Assembly: GCA_046294495.1 (NCBI GenBank)
Contig: JBKBKV010000027.1
Location: 1 to 22,203, forward strand
Source: HRBIN23 sp046294495
GTDB lineage: Bacteria; Chloroflexota; Dehalococcoidia; Lucifugimonadales; HRBIN23
DNA length: 22,203 nucleotides
Direction of reading: 5' to 3'
Under the pieces are notes generated by a model. The model saw nothing but the letters and a program-made list of their open reading frames with translations, was not told the origin of the DNA and did no database searches. Shown in pieces: positions 21,553 to 22,203 of the stretch. The position numbers and the translations under genes are program-made. Each line of letters begins with the position of its first letter. Positions within the stretch are counted from its first letter, which is position 1.

Positions 21553-22203
21553 CTACCTCCACCGTCTAGAATCCAGGTTCCGTTCCGTCAGAAAGAGCAC
21601 AAAGGCGATAACCAGCAGGTAATAAACCACATTGTGGGTGTCAATCACCCCGCGGGCGAAGTCGGCGAAGTGGGCAGTGAGGCTGATCTGCTCCAGGACA
21701 AGTGAGGCTACGCCCCCCACTATCTGGGCTGCCTGGTCGGCCAGGGTCATAAGAAGCAGGATACCCGACCCCAGGATAGCGGCCACAATCTGGTTGCTAG
21801 TCAGGGAGGAGGCGAAAAGGCCAATGGCCAGAGCCGCCCCTCCATACAGCAGAATGCCCAGATAGCCCGACGCCAGCGGGCCAATATCCGGGTCGCCAAA
21901 CCAGAAGAGCAGGATCACATAATACAAGGTTAGGGAGAGGGTGCCCACCAGAATCACTAGGCTGGCCAGGAACTTCCCCAGCACCACCTCCCAGTCGTAG
22001 ACAGGGGCGGTGAGTAGAAGTTCCAGGGTGCCCAGTTTCTGCTCCTCAGCAAACAGGCGCATGGTCAGGGCGGGTGCCCAGAAGACGAAGAAGAAGGTGG
22101 CAGGCAATAGCCAACCCCGAATGGTGGCCTCGGCGAAGGGCTGGCTAATGGAGGAGACGAAGAAATAGCCCGTCAGGGCCAAGAACACTGCCCCCACCAC
22201 ATA
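21553..22203 (-). CDS. ABC-2 type permease, GldF-like, partial (N-terminus outside the window)
   Basis: The frame enters from the right edge and gives 216 residues to a TAG at 21553. About six membrane segments are seen, beginning with VGAVFLALTGYFF. The motif MRLFAEEQKLGTLELLLTAPV is the typical cytoplasmic loop of GldF-type ABC-2 permeases. A methionine near the right edge (22200) is internal: family members have an extra stretch before it, so the true start lies further right. The matching ATPase gene (GldA-like) is expected upstream, outside the window. The transported substrate is unknown. The stop codon is one base from the GldG-like start, which indicates translational coupling. Confidence 0.88.
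   Translation of the reverse strand, partial: YVVGAVFLALTGYFFVSSISQPFAEATIRGWLLPATFFFVFWAPALTMRLFAEEQKLGTLELLLTAPVYDWEVVLGKFLASLVILVGTLSLTLYYVILLFWFGDPDIGPLASGYLGILLYGGAALAIGLFASSLTSNQIVAAILGSGILLLMTLADQAAQIVGGVASLVLEQISLTAHFADFARGVIDTHNVVYYLLVIAFVLFLTERNLDSRRWR

Noticed and set aside
1..22203. CRISPR arrays, tRNA genes, phage modules, toxin-antitoxin or defence islands
   Set aside because: I found no spaced direct repeats, no cloverleaf sequence and no genes of these kinds on reading both strands by eye.

Overview
The window is 22.2 kb of high-GC bacterial chromosome carrying ordinary housekeeping genes on both strands, with three runs of about 100 Ns (2113-2209, 9473-9570, 16682-16780) that mark scaffold joins. 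The gene content fits a Chloroflexota bacterium, perhaps in or near Dehalococcoidia. It includes a GAF/HisKA_3-type histidine kinase, a GldF/GldG-like ABC system with a DUF4340 partner, ClpC with a UVR motif, a four-repeat S1 protein, an orphan 5S rRNA gene and a long-form sugar nucleotidyltransferase. This placement is inferred from family recognition only; there is no 16S gene here to settle it.

Layout from left to right. (1) 1-2103, minus strand: a CaiB/BaiF CoA-transferase, recX and a metal-dependent cyclase that runs off the left edge, tightly overlapped as one operon. (2) 2279-3343, minus strand: a nucleotidyltransferase with a C-terminal beta-helix, divergent from (3). (3) 3486-8125, plus strand: rpsF-ssb-rpsR-peptidylprolyl isomerase-hom-thrC with very short spacers, joining ribosome assembly, ssDNA binding, extracytoplasmic folding and threonine synthesis. 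(4) 8141-11842, minus strand: a four-S1-domain RNA-binding protein followed by clpC. (5) 11946-12159, minus strand: a lone 5S rRNA gene with its own sigma70-type promoter and terminator hairpin, and no 23S gene beside it. (6) 12320-16681, plus strand: a PHP-domain phosphoesterase, an exonuclease-DinG helicase fusion, and an OGG1-type 8-oxoguanine glycosylase cut by a gap. (7) 16836-18248, plus strand: a histidine kinase without a response regulator in view. (8) About 18240-18915, plus strand: a small decay island with an IS5-type transposase tail fused to the 3' part of a frameshifted dipeptide-type ABC permease. (9) 18912-22203, minus strand: DUF4340 protein, GldG-like auxiliary protein and ABC-2 permease, running off the right edge.

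I see no CRISPR array, tRNA, phage genes, toxin-antitoxin pair or recognisable defence system. The most useful observations are the self-contained orphan 5S gene, the evidence that the N run inside clpC is padding rather than missing sequence, the IS/permease scar, the duplicated DUF4340 unit, the DinG fusion that appears to keep all four Fe-S cysteines, and the placement of recX inside a CoA-transferase/cyclase operon.
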